A stretch of 64,000 nucleotides of DNA from Simmondsia chinensis (lineage: Eukaryota > Streptophyta > Magnoliopsida > Caryophyllales > Simmondsiaceae): positions 21,283,750 to 21,347,749 of the forward strand of contig JAGTTD010000001.1 in the NCBI GenBank assembly GCA_018398585.1. Direction: 5' to 3'. The first letter of the stretch is position 1. Each line of letters opens with the position of its first letter. The notes beneath the pieces were generated by a model. The model was not told the DNA's origin and ran no database searches. It saw nothing but the letters and a program-made list of their open reading frames with translations. The translations under genes were made by a program, and so were the position numbers. Below, piece by piece: positions 46,907 through 57,992 of this stretch.

Positions 46907-47292
46907 TGTTGTGATTCTTTTAGTTTTGGTTGCAATTGATTCATGTATTGCTTGTATAGCTTAAGTGATGCATTTGGTGTTGAGTTCAAATGTTAGTTAG
47001 CGATTCATTTAGGTGCAGAAGGTGGTTAAAGGTCAAATGTAGTCAAATGTGGCAGCTGGTTTCTCTTTGTGGCGGCAAAATCAATTTGAGTCGGTTATTA
47101 GGAAGGTCTTGGTTCAATGTATCAAGATCTAGTATAAATAAGTCCTAATCTTGTAATATCTTCATTCAATCAATGAAAATTCAGATTTCCTTTGGATAAT
47201 CTCTCTCTAATTCTCATCCCCTTCACTTCTCTTCTCATCTTACCTCTTTCTTTCACAAGGTTGGCTCTCAATTCTAGGATTGGAAGTTAACA
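46907..47292 (+). repeat. E2 5' LTR (386 bp)
   Basis: It starts TGTTGTGATTCTTTTAG and ends TTGGAAGTTAACA, with a TATA-like AGTATAAATAAG near 47,130-47,141. It shows about 19 base differences from the 3' LTR by eye (roughly 5%). Confidence 0.93.
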
Positions 47293-47366
47293 ATTGGTAT
47301 CAGAGCTGGTGCAAGCTATCAATTGATTTATTTGAGCTGGCAAAACAAAAGAAAAACAAACAAAAT

Positions 47367-50300
47367 ATGGCTGATGGAGTTAGAACTCGATCGGGAGCTG
47401 GTGGTGGTTATGTAACATCAGTAGTTAATCCGGATGTGTCATATGTTGCAGTTACCGGTGCAAACGCCACAAAAGAAGCTTCGTATGTTACTACTAATTA
47501 GTTTAAGGAACTTTATGATCACATTCGCAAATTGCAAGAACAAAGCGAAGATCGATTGTTCCAAAGGTTGCAACAGTTACAGTTAGAAAATGATCAAAAA
47601 AATGAAGATCGATTGTTGCAATTGGAGCCAAAGTTTATGAATTTACAAGATTAGGCTAATAGGCAAGGTGAATCATCCATAAATGCAATTCTGAAACCTG
47701 CTAGTCAAATAATTCCTCCAGCTGAAGTAGTGCAACCGCAAGTTCACAATGACAGAGGTCAGAGTTTGGATAGGAATTGCGATAAATCTCCTTTGATGCA
47801 AACTGAGGCTGGGCCTTCAGATCATATCAGAACAATTGATGCTCGACCTCCAGAGGTTGAGGTTGCTGTAGGGACCCAAGATCAAACCACAGAACAAGCA
47901 CATTCTCGATTATCTAGTCAGAACTCAGGTCTAAATACAAGACCTCCAGATTCTGTTTTGCACCACAGAAATTCATTTGATGAATTTGAACATCAAGACA
48001 GGCCACCAGATCAGCACTATCAGTTAAAGATAGTGAGTAATGATGCTACATCTGGTAGCAAGAGCAATGCTTACAGGCAGCCACGAGTGCAAATTGAGCC
48101 TTTTGATGGCAAGCAACCTTAGTCATGGTTGAGGAGGTGTGATCGGTATTTCCATTTTTACAACATAAATGAAGCTGAAAAGGTAGAATTGGCAGCAGCG
48201 CACCTTCATGGAGATCATGAAGTGTGGTTCTATAGTGTGTTGAAAAGCAATCCAAATCTTTCTTGGGGGAAATTCGTGGAAGAATTATGTGAACATTATG
48301 GAGAAGAGGACACAAGTGATGTTGTTGATAGTTTTAACAAGGTGTATCAAACGACTACCGTGAGAGAATACATGACAAGATTTGAGAATCTACGAGCTAA
48401 CATGATAACCATAAATCCACAAGCTACAGAGGCATATTATGTCTCTCGTTTCATTAGTAGATTAAAACCAAGAATCAAGAACATTGTTAAGGCCATTGGG
48501 CCATAGACTTTGTCTAAAGCATATAACAAAGCTAAACTAAATGAAGCAACGGTTGTATCTTCAAGTGACAAGAGTAAACTCAAATGAAGCAATTTCAAAT
48601 CTCATCACAGAGATGCATCAGGCTCTAAGACCGGACATGCTTTTGATAAGAGATCTGCTAGGCTATGTTACAAATGTAATCAGCCGGGACATAGATGTGA
48701 TGCGTCTCATATTTACGCATCTTTTAATTGATATTTTCATTATTTTGTACCTGATTAATTATAGTTCTACACTTATTTTGGCAATTTTTATGTTTAGCAG
48801 GTTTGAAATTAAAGTTTTCGAAAATTGTCAAATTTGGGTGCAAATAAGTCAAATTCGCTTCGTAAACAATTAAATCAAGTCAATCGAGATTCGGGATAAG
48901 AACATAAAAGCTCGCACCGCACCGCTACAGTGCCCAAGCCGCACTGTTCATCATCCCCTGCCTCCAGCCCAACACCAGCAAGCCCAGCAGACCTCCGGCC
49001 CACCAACAGCATCACCGACACCAAGCCCATCACTGTCAACAGCTCAAGCTCACCACCTCGTCACCACCAGCTCCCCTGTTCTGGCCCAGCAGAACCCACA
49101 CAACCCAACCCAACAACAGCAAAGTAGCCCACGCACAGCCCATCCTCACCAGGCGGCCCAACTTCACCGACCCCGGCCCAACACCAATCTCCAGCCCACC
49201 TCAACCAGCAGGCCTATTATCATCACCAACCCAGATCGACCACCAGTGCTAGACTCCGGCCCAATTCAACTTTCAGGCCCGTCAGCCACCAGCGTCCGGC
49301 CTGCCACTAGCACAGACTTAGGGTTTCGTTTTGATTTAAAAGGAAGAGAAGTGTCGATTTGGGGGTCGTCTCTGTTCACCGCCTCTCTCTCACGACCGCC
49401 CCTGTTTCCTTCTCTTTCTCCCGTCCCTCAGCTCTCTCTCTCTCTCTCTCTCAGAATTATATTATATTTTATTTTAATTTTTCATTAAGTTGGAACGAGA
49501 GCGAAATTAGTGTGGAGATCAACATGAGTTTGTCCAACTTCTTCTTCACCGGATCATCCTTGATGGAGACCTAACTTGCTCTCTAGGGTTAGACGAAATC
49601 TTAGCCTTTACTTTTGTTTACTTTTAATTCGGGTTAATTTGATTGTTTACATGAATTGCTTTGTTGAGATAAATACTTTGAAGTATTATATTTTTTTTAT
49701 TTATTCAATTGATATGATTATTGAGTTTGTAACCTTTAATTGTTGATATTGATATTTATAAATTAATTCTTTGTGCTTGTAGCTTTAGGATTAATTAATC
49801 AGGCAATAGTATTAACTGAATTGTTAATTAAAGCCTATCTTCCCTATGCTTTAGTTATATAGGGTCAATACGTAATAATTAACAATACATTAGGTAAAGC
49901 CTATTTTCTTATGCTTTAGTTAGATAGGGTCAATACGCAATACTAACAATATTATCTTAGTAGGTTGAAGCTTGTAGCCTAAACCACTACCCGTGTGATA
50001 ATCAATAATCCCAATTTAATAGTTAACACAAAAATAATTGGCTAATGATGGATTCGAAACCCTAGGTTCCAATTTAATGCACTTTTCCGATTAAAAGCAG
50101 ATTACCTTAGTTTAATTGTTGTTTCCTTAGGTTAATTAATACAAAAATATCTCAATTTTATTCAAATCAATTTAAGTCATAGAATAAATTCACGCACTCT
50201 TAGTCTCTGTGGTTCAAGACCCTCTCGCCCTACACTTCGATTTAGGCATGTTTAATAGATAGGGTTTTATATTAAATTTTGAGAGACGTAGAAAAACACA

Positions 50301-50840
50301 TCAAGATGCAACTCCAAGTTTTTTACGTCTGCAAGGGGAGCTCGGATAGAAGTTAATTCAAATAGTGAAGATACAGAAGCTGATGAAAACAGTTATGAGC
50401 AAGGTTCACAAGATGAATTGGTTGAGGATGAAATTGAGATTTCTATGAAAGCCTTAACCGAGAATGGAGCTCACAATACCATTCGAATTAGGGGAAAGGC
50501 TGGTAAGACTTTCATTACTATTCTTGTAGACATTGGAAGCACTCACAGCTTCGTTGATCCTAAATTGGTGAAGAAAGTGAGACATGAAGTGATCAAGACC
50601 CATCCATTAGCCGTGACTGTGGCAGATGGAAACTCCATTCTCACTCAGAATAAGTGTTAGGCATTCCAATGGGCTATGCAAGTGCATCAATTCACTTTTG
50701 ATTTCAGAGTTCTTTCCTTGGGAGGATGTGACATGGTGCTCGGTTTTGATTGGATGAGATCCTTTAACCCAGTGGTGTTCGATTTTGAAAAGATGACAGT
50801 TTCTTTTGAAGTTCATGGAACTAAGGTTACATCGTAAGGC
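47367..50840 (+). pseudogene. E2 gag and protease, split by a solo LTR
   Basis: The ATG at 47,367 opens MADGVRTRSGAGGGYVTSVV. A long linker rich in R/P/Q precedes the gag core: QIEPFDGKQP, stop, SWLRRCDRYFHF, then AHLHGDHEVWFYSVL and TTTVREYMTRFENLRANM. The zinc knuckle CYKCNQPGHRC is reached at 48,697, where the solo LTR sits; NSKFFTSA resumes at 50,309. The protease site reads ITILVDIGSTHSFV; the usual DSG is DIG, so it is probably inactive. Stops at 47,501, 47,655, 48,121 and 50,660 look like CAA/CAG-to-TAA/TAG changes. Confidence 0.9.
48698..50303 (+). repeat. Solo LTR S3 (1,606 bp), Athila/Tat type, TSD AGATG
   Basis: It starts TGATGCGTCTC and ends AAACACATCA, with inverted ends TGATG and CATCA. 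Perfect AGATG copies flank it (48,693-48,697 and 50,304-50,308). A GC-rich, proline-coding block fills 48,915-49,300, followed by TC-rich sequence with a (CT)n run (49,433-49,453). Near 50,180-50,220 the phrase CTTAGTCTCTGTGG resembles the 3' region of Athila/Tat LTRs. The lineage is tentative. The open frames inside have no family match. Confidence 0.88.
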
Positions 50841-53800
50841 ATGGCTGCGCAAGCACAGCTGCAGTTGATCAAAGGAAAAAGTTTACAAGGAGGATTTAAG
50901 AAGAGTGCAATTCAGTGGTTTGGGCAATTGTTTGCAATTTCTCCTACAGAACTACAATCTGTTACTCAGCCTGAAGTGCGAGCTTTGATTGAAGAGTTTG
51001 AGGATATCTTTGAGCAGCCTCAAGCTTTACCCCCTCAGAGGAGTGCAGAACATGCTATTCCACTTCGAGCCAATTCAGATCTAGTGAAAATAAGGCCTTA
51101 TCAGTATCCACATGCTCAGAAGATAGAAATTGAGAAGCAAGTAGATGACTTACTCCAGATGTGCTTTATTAGGCCAAGCCACAGTCCCTTTGCCTTTCCT
51201 GTCATTCTGGTTAAGAAGAAGTATGGAACGGCAAGAATGTGCATTGACTACCGACAGTTGAATTCTTTGACAGTGAAAGATAAGTTCCCTATTCTTGTCA
51301 TAGAAGATTTACTTGATGAGTTATACGGAGCACATTTCTTCACTAAACTTGATTTGAGGCAGGGGTACCATCAAATCAGAGTTCTTGAGCCGGGTATACA
51401 CAAAACTGTTTTTCAAACTCATCATGGGCACTTCGAGTTTGTTGTTATGCCATTTGGTCTAACAAATGCTCCGGCCACCTTCCAAGCTACTATGAATGAC
51501 ATCTTTAAGCCTTTCTTGAGGAGATCAATGCTGGTTTTCTTTGATGACATACTGATATATAGCCCTTCTTTTGAGGATCATCTCAGTCATCTTCGAGAAG
51601 TGTTTGTTGTAATGCGCAATCACAAGTTCTTTGCCAAATTGTCCAAATGTTCTTTTGCTCAGACTAATCTTGAATATCTGGGCCATGTGATTTCTTATGA
51701 GGGAGTCTCCACCAATCCTTCTAAGGTTTAAGCAATGCAAGATTGGCCTACTCCAATGTCTCTGAAGCAATTGAGGGGATTTTTGGGGTTGACCGGTTAC
51801 TATAGGAAGTTCATTGAGGGATATGGATCCATTGCAAAGCCTTTGACTGAACTTCTTAAAAAGGATGCATTCAAGTGGTCAGATAAAGGTCAAACAGCTT
51901 CTGAAGATCTCAAGACAGCCATGTGTGCAGCCCCGATCCTAGCAATGCCAAATTTTGCTGATGAATTCATTCTTGAGACAGAGGCAAGTGGTTCAGGCAT
52001 AGGAGTAGTTCTTTCTCAGCATGGGAGGCCTATTGCTTATTTGAGTCAGGCATTCAGTCCAAAACATCAAGCAATGTCTACTTATGAGAAGGAATACTTG
52101 GCGATTCTTTTAGCTATTAAGAAATGGAGACATTACTTAGATGGACACAGGTTCATTATCAAAACAGACCATCAGAGTCTCAAGCATCTTTTAGAGTAAA
52201 AGACTGTGACAAGAATACAAAAGAAGGGATTAATGAAGATGCTAGGCCTTGATTATGCTATTAAATACCGAAGAGGAAAGGAAAACTTAGCTGCTGATGC
52301 ACTGTCACGAAGATTTGAGGATTGTGAACAAGGTTCTTGTTGTGCAATATCCATTGTCTTACCATCATGGATGGATGAAGTTTACAAGTCTTATGAAGAT
52401 GATCCCTTTGCTCAAGAATGTGTGGCTGCTAGCTGTGTGATGAATGTAGAAATTGAAGAAAGTAATGCTGATTTATCAATACAAAAAGGCATCATCCAAT
52501 TGAAGAACAAGCTCTACATTGGATCCTCTATAGATTTGAGAGATCAAATTGTTAGTCCCTGACATGATTCAACATGGGGAGGTCACTCTGGAATTGAGGG
52601 TACATACCAAAGGGTCAAGGCTTATTTCAGTTGGCCTGGCATGAAGAGGACAGTAACAGGTTTTGTGAGAACTTGTGAAGTTTGTCAACAAACAAAATTG
52701 GGAGATCACAGATACAAGGGTCTTCTACAGTCACTTCCCATTCCTAAGGGTGCTTGGATCAATATTAGCATGGATTTTATAGAAGGTCTGCCAAAGTCAG
52801 AAAGCAGGGAAGTAATTTGGGTTGTGGTGGATCGTTTCACCAAGTGTAGTCACTACATTTCTCTCATCTGACATGTTACTGTTGAAAGATTGGCCAAGAG
52901 CTTCCTTGACAACATATACAAGCTACATGGATTGCCTCAATCCATTGTATCTGATCAGTATAGGATCTTTACAAGCAATTTTTGGAGAGAATTGTTCAAG
53001 TTGTTAGGAACTACATTGGCTCTTAGCTCATCACATCCCCAAACAGATGGACAAACCGAACAAGTCAATCAATGTATTGAGCAGTATCTCAGGAGCATGG
53101 TTTTCTCACAACCGAAAGAGTGGAACCGATGGCTTTCTTTAGCTAAATATTGGTTCAATACTCATGTTCATGCATCCATTGGCACTTCCCCCTTCAAACC
53201 CCTCTATGGATATGATCCTCCCACTCCATTCGTGCTTCAGAAAGTTGCTTCATCAGTACCTGAAGCTTCTAAATTCATACAACACAAGAAGCATATGATG
53301 CAAATTCTCAAGGATAATCTACTTCAAGCACAAGTAAGAATGAAGCTTTATGCTGACAAAAAGAGGGTAGATAAAAATTATGAAGTTGGAGATATGGTCT
53401 ACCTAAAATTACAGCCTTATAGACAGTCCTCTTTGGCTGTCAGGAGAAATGTCAAGCTAAGTGCTCGCTTCTTGGCCCATACAAAATATTGGAAAAAATT
53501 GGCCAAGTGGCATACAAACTTGACTTACCTCCTAACTCATACATTCACCCAATGTTTCATGTGTCCTTACTCAAAAAGCAGGTGAAGAAAGGAGCTAAAA
53601 GTTCAAAGGAGGCACCTGAAGTTGGAGCAAATGGCTCATTGCTGCTGCAGCCAGTTGCTGTTAAGGCCATCCGGAGGATGAATGTTGCAGACAAAGCTGT
53701 TCATGAAGTATTGGTACAATGGCAAAACTTGGACAAGAACTTTGCTACTTGGGAGAAACATGCATTTTTGAAGAGTCAATTTCCAAACTTTTCTCCTTGA
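50841..53800 (+). pseudogene. E2 pol: RT, RNase H, integrase, chromodomain
   Basis: RT: AEHAIPLRANSDLVKIRPYQ, then [57 protein letters not shown], all key residues present. RNase H: FILETEASGSGIGVVLSQ (the family DA is EA here), then YEKEYLAILLAIKKWRHY. Integrase: HHCC (HSGIEGTYQRVKAYF, then CEVCQQTK), core DFIEGLPKSESREVIWVVVD, IVSDQYRIF (D-R changed to D-Q), SSHPQTDGQTEQVNQC. GPY/F is frameshifted near 53,475-53,495. Chromodomain: HEVLVQWQNLDKNFATWEKH. Stops at 51,731, 52,199, 52,562 and 52,871. Confidence 0.93.
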
Positions 53801-53829
53801 GGACAAGGAGCTTTTCAAGAGGAGGGGAA

Positions 53830-54234
53830 TGTTGTGATTCCTTTAGTTTTGGTTGCAATTGATTCATGTATTGCTTGTATAGCTTAGTTGATGCATTTGG
53901 TGTTGAGTTTAAATGTTAGTTAGCGGTTCATTTGGGCACCAAAGGTGGTTAAAGGTCAAATGTAGTCAAATGTGGTGGGTGGTTTCTCTTTGTGGCGGAA
54001 AAATCAGTTTGAGTCGGTTATTAGGAAGGTCTTGGTTCAATGTATCAAGATCTAGTATAAATAAGTCCTATTCTTGTTATATCTTCATTCAATCAAAGAA
54101 AATTCAGATTTCCTTTGGATAATCTCTCTCTAATTCTCATCTTCTTCTCTAATTCTCATCCCCTTCACTTCTCTTCTCATCTTACCTCTTTCTTTCACAA
54201 GGTTAGCTCTCAATTCTAGGATTGGAAGTTAACA
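53830..54234 (+). repeat. E2 3' LTR (405 bp)
   Basis: It follows the purine tract AAGAGGAGGGGAA and starts TGTTGTGATTCCTTTAG. It is 19 bp longer than the 5' LTR, mostly through a tandem duplication of CTCTAATTCTCATC-type sequence near 54,125-54,165. Confidence 0.93.
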
Positions 54235-54397
54235 GTGTATAAAGAGTATGCTTTCTTGTAATTGACATTCATTGAATAGAAAATTGATTTCTTCTCTCAA
54301 CCTAAATTTGTCTCTAATTCTCATCTCTGTCGCTTCTCTTCTCATTTTATACTCCCTTCTCTCTAATTCTCTTGTAAGCTTGATCTTGAATCATAAT
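54235..54397 (+). repeat. E1 3' LTR, right piece
   Basis: It resumes at GTGTATAAAGAGTATGC, matching 41,911 onward in the 5' LTR. It ends near AATCATAAT, where a C-run begins; the expected terminal CA is lost. Confidence 0.9.
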
Positions 54398-56883
54398 CCC
54401 CCCCCCCCCCCCCCCCAAAAAAGCGAACAATAGCACTGTTGATATGATTAGTGAAGGGGACTTTAAAACTAATGACATAAGATGGGATAGAGGATAGAAC
54501 AGACTTGATAAGCACTTCTCTTCCCACATGTGAGGGGAGGTTGACCTTCCAATTCTGAATCTTACCCCTAAAGCGCTCAAAGAGATAGTTTAGGGACACC
54601 TCTTTAGATCTATAGTTTAGGGACACCTGTTTAGATCTTCCCTATGAAACCTCATCATCCCTGAGAAAATCGACCCCTAGCTACGACGCACATTCATCGT
54701 GAACCTAGAAAGGGGTATTTGTAGAGAAGAACATGTGAGACTTTTGAAAATTCACCTGTTGACCCAATGCTCTACAATTAATGTCAAGGATGTCTTTATC
54801 CTGAGAGCATGCCCGAGGGCGAGCAAGGAAGAAAAGCACATAGTGGTTGGGGAAGAATAAATGCGAAGGCCCGGACAAGTCGTTCTAATGTGGAAGTTCT
54901 TCCACCTTCCCTCATTTTCGGCCTTCAATATGAGCTTGGACAAACATTCCATGACACACCGAAATAGGAATGGGGAAAGCGGGTCACCTTGTCTGAGGCC
55001 CCAATTGATCTTGAAATTTTTTTAAGTCTTTTCCCATTGACTACCGAAGCAACACTAATAGAAGACACACATTCCATCACCCAATCAAAGAATATTTGGT
55101 CAAAACCCATCTTTTGAAGAAACCTTTTTAGGAAGTCCCACTTGACTTGGTTATAAGCTTTAGCAAGATCAAGCTTAAGAGCCATGAAGTGATTTCCTCC
55201 TTTTCTGCGATTTTTGTGGGCATGAAAAGCCTCTTGGGTTATGATGATATTGTCTTGTATCTGTCTTTCTTTAATGAAGGCTAATTGATAGAGAGAAATG
55301 ATCAAATCCATAGTGGGTTTAAGCATATTAGTAAGAATTTTCAAAATAATTTTGTAACTAAAATTACATAAACTTATAGGCCTAAACTGATTGATGGATT
55401 CTGATCAAGAAACCTTCACAATGAGAATGATGTTTCTATTTTTCATCTCATTGAGCATTTTCCGAATTTTTAAAAAAACCTTTTACCGTAGCACAAACAT
55501 CGTTAGCAATGTTGTCCCAAAAGCTCATGTAAAAAATACCCGAAAAACCATCGGGTCTTAGAGCTTTCAACCCTCCGAGTTGTAAAACCTCCACCTTTAT
55601 TTCCTCATTAGTGACCGGGCTGCTCAAAATTGCATTCATCTCTTCAAATACTATAGAAGGAAGAACCTCAATGACATCATGAACCCCATCAATCCCTTTA
55701 GACTTGTAAAAATCTTTGAAGTGCATCAAAATTGCTTGATTGATCAACTTAGGTTTGTCCTCCCAACTATCATTAAGAAATTTAAGTCTTGAAATGTGAT
55801 TCCTTTATTTTCACTGGATAGTAGAGGTGCGGAAAAATCTTGTATTTTTGTCTCCATAGGAAAGCCAATTGATTCGGGAACATTGGTGCCAAAACCTTTC
55901 TTCGGCTTCCCACCACTTGTTGAACTCCTCCTAAATCAAGTCCTCTCCTCTTTTTCTTATTACAACATGACTCTACTCAAGAGCTCAATTAAACAGTTAA
56001 GAGCATTATTGAAGAAATCGGCTCTCTCTTTTCGACGATTAATGCTACAAACCCTTAAGATGCCTGTGCCAATTAACGAGCTTTCTAAGGAATTGGATTC
56101 TCGACCCACTGCCATTGAAGTGCCATCCCTCTTTCGCTGTATCATTGCAATCATCTTCAACACGCCATTTAGATTCAAATCGCAAATCAAGGGTGCTAGG
56201 CTTATGCTCACCTCTAAGTCTTAGGATGAGGGAGGAATGATCACAGCCAATTGCTGGGAAAAGGTTTATTGTAACACTCGGGAACATAGAAGACCAGGCA
56301 TAATTATAAGCAGCTTTGTCAATACACTCTTTTATATTACGATTTCCATCTTTTTTATTCGACCAAGAGTACCTGCATCCTTGAGAATGAATTTCGGCAT
56401 GATTGCACTCATCCATGAAGTCAAGGATGCGTCCCAACTGAGAATCAGCTACCAGATTCCCTTGAAGTTTATCACAAGGGGAGGAAATGGAATTGAAATC
56501 GCAGAAAATGATGAAAGGTGTCAAGATCCTTTCACACACCACCTGAAAGCTGCCTCCAAAAATACCTTTCTTTTTGACCTATTCAATTCACCATATAAGA
56601 AGAAATGCTCCCATATGTTTCTATTCTCAACATCCTCAATGATAGTGCAAATGAAGTTACGGGAGGAATCCGAGAAAATAACTTTCACACTATCTTTCCA
56701 CATAAGCACCAACCCTCCGGCATTACCTTTGGGGTCGACAGTAAATAAATGGTTGAAATGAAGACGTCTCATTTTGCTTCTCACATACTGAACAGACTTT
56801 TTTGTTTCCATTAAGAACAAAAGACCCGGCCTTATTTTATTGTTAAGCTCATTAAGAGCCTGAATTGTCCGGGATTGGCCCAT
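54398..56883 (-). pseudogene. LINE ORF2, endonuclease and reverse transcriptase part
   Basis: The minus-strand AP-type endonuclease starts near 56,883 with LLFLMETKKSVQ, then GNAGGLVLMWKD and FIIFCDFNSI (the glycine of GDFN is cysteine) and ends at GCDHSSLILRL. RT follows with GLKALRPDGFSGIFY near 55,560, LAFIKERQIQDNIIITQE near 55,270 and ALKLDLAKAYNQVKWDFL near 55,160. The catalytic FADD motif reads FPNH near 54,855, so RT is inactive. The end reads INSAIVRFF and then a poly-G run where E1 inserted. Confidence 0.88.
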
Positions 56884-57621
56884 AGCTTGACAGCTCCATC
56901 ATATAACACTATGGTGCTCGAGACTGATAATCCATGAAGCCCAAAAAAAAAAAAAACACCAGAGAGTACTTAAACAACATACCTAACACAAGGAAGCTAA
57001 CCAAGTACTGACAACACCAAAAATCTAAAAAACCACCAAAGCAACAACAAATCTTAAGGAGAAAAGGAGGTGGAACAAATGGACCCTTCTCCATGCAAGG
57101 AACGGCGAGAAATTACCCCAAGACCCAAAAAAACCATATGAAAAGACACCAGCACATAAACAAATTCAAAGGGAGAATGAGTGGGAAACCACCTAAAGAC
57201 CCCCGAACACCAGATAAATGGGAAAAATAGACCAGAAATCAATAACTTGGAAACGAAATACACGAAAAAGAGAAGGAATTACCGAAACCCTAAATTGAGA
57301 CAAAAAGAACTCATGATTTGTGCAAAGCTGGAGAGCACTTCTGGAGGAAAAAGAGGAAAAAGCTAAGGCACTTTAATGTAGGTAGATAAAGCATTAAAGG
57401 CACTTCAATGGGGAAGAGAGATGTAGAAGAGCACCAAAGCTCTACAAAATCTCCATAGTGATAGCACTGGGAGAACGTACTCGAAAAATTTGAAACTTTA
57501 ACTATTACATAACCCAGACAACTAAAGAGAGAGAGAGAGAGAGATAGAGATGGGGTAAGTCACCAATCGTATCGTTTTATATTAGGTAGTAGATATATTC
57601 GAATTAAAAATAATTGTAAGT

Positions 57622-57693
57622 ACTCCTTTAGCACAATGGTAGAAGTGCATGGCATTTAATGCTAAGGCCGCGGGTTCAAGACTCATAGGAAGC
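57622..57693 (+). repeat. tRNA-like unit 2 of a tandem array
   Basis: A-box-like TTAGCACAATGGT (57,628-57,640) and B-box GGTTCAAGACT (57,673-57,683) are 44 bases apart. The D-stem GCAC/GTGC pairs perfectly and the anticodon stem partly (GGC/GCT around ATTTAAT). The acceptor and T stems are only partly paired, so it is probably a decayed tRNA or tRNA-derived repeat. Confidence 0.6.
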
Positions 57694-57773
57694 AAAATAA
57701 TTCTCCATTGTGTCCTTTTATACTGGAAGGGTTTTAATTTAAATTTAAATCAAAAAATAAAAGCACCATAAGT

Positions 57774-57845
57774 ACTATGATAGCTTGGTGTTAGAAGCAC
57801 CTTACACTTCACCCGAAGGTCGTGGTTTTGAATCCACAACAACAC
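57774..57845 (+). repeat. tRNA-like unit 3 of a tandem array
   Basis: An A-box-like TAGCTTGGTGTTAG (57,781-57,794) and a B-box-like GGTTTTGAATCC (57,824-57,835) have tRNA spacing. It is preceded by ATAAGTACTATG, as unit 2 is by TGTAAGTACTCC, and followed by a T-rich TTCTTTTTATG, as the other units are by TCCTTTTATA. This supports a tandem duplication with a period of about 150 bp. Confidence 0.55.
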
Positions 57846-57992
57846 TACTTCAATATTCTTTTTATGCTTCATAATTAGTTACAAATTTGTAAATCTTGGT
57901 TATCATTTTCTCTCTCCTCTTTTTACTAGATGTGTGTGCATTTGACGTGAAACCCACATGCATGAACTTAATACAAATTTGTGGTAGGCAAC

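Larger units (their letters stand above)
46907..54234 (+). mobile_element. E2: Ty3/gypsy chromovirus nested in the E1 3' LTR, TSD GTATA/GTGTA
   Basis: E2 is 7,328 bp, of which 1,611 bp are a nested solo LTR plus TSD. It has LTRs at 46,907-47,292 and 53,830-54,234, a primer site TGGTATCAGAGC (47,295-47,306), gag, protease and pol. The flanks are GTATA (46,902-46,906) and GTGTA (54,235-54,239). The intact E1 LTR reads GTGTA at this site, so the left copy has mutated once. It is the best-preserved pol in the window, broken mainly by single stops. Confidence 0.95.
41711..54397 (+). mobile_element. E1: Ty3/gypsy chromovirus, split by E2, inside the LINE
   Basis: E1 has a 5' LTR (41,711-42,079), primer site, gag-protease, pol with chromodomain, and a 3' LTR in two pieces (46,713-46,906 and 54,235-54,397). 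Without E2 it measures about 5.35 kb. It inserted into a G-rich stretch of the LINE. The left flank is ACCCC; the right flank is a run of about 19 C, so the 5-bp TSD is plausible but blurred. The domain order and chromodomain fit a plant chromovirus (Reina/CRM-like, lineage tentative). Confidence 0.92.
40320..57566 (-). mobile_element. L1-type LINE, split by E1, TSD 16 bp
   Basis: The minus-strand element occupies 57,566-54,398 and 41,710-40,320 (about 4.56 kb without E1). It is flanked by a 16-bp duplication with one mismatch: TCGTATCCTTTTATAT (40,304-40,319) and TCGTATCGTTTTATAT (57,567-57,582). The minus-strand 3' end is an A-tail (plus strand T-run at 40,323-40,332). The endonuclease, RT, zinc-binding and RNase H-like regions are recognisable. 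I see no ORF1, so the 5' part has been lost or reduced. Confidence 0.9.

Noticed and set aside
49246..49574. Plus frames in the GC/TC-rich part of S3
   Set aside because: Low-complexity S/P/L-rich reading of a pyrimidine-rich LTR region; the TSD defines the segment as an LTR.
55796..56761. Plus frames of 142 and 174 codons
   Set aside because: They are antisense shadows of the minus-strand LINE endonuclease, whose motifs are recognisable.
57622..57845. Working tRNA genes
   Set aside because: The acceptor and T stems pair poorly, and the possible anticodon of unit 2 would read a stop codon. Only the boxes and spacing are convincing.
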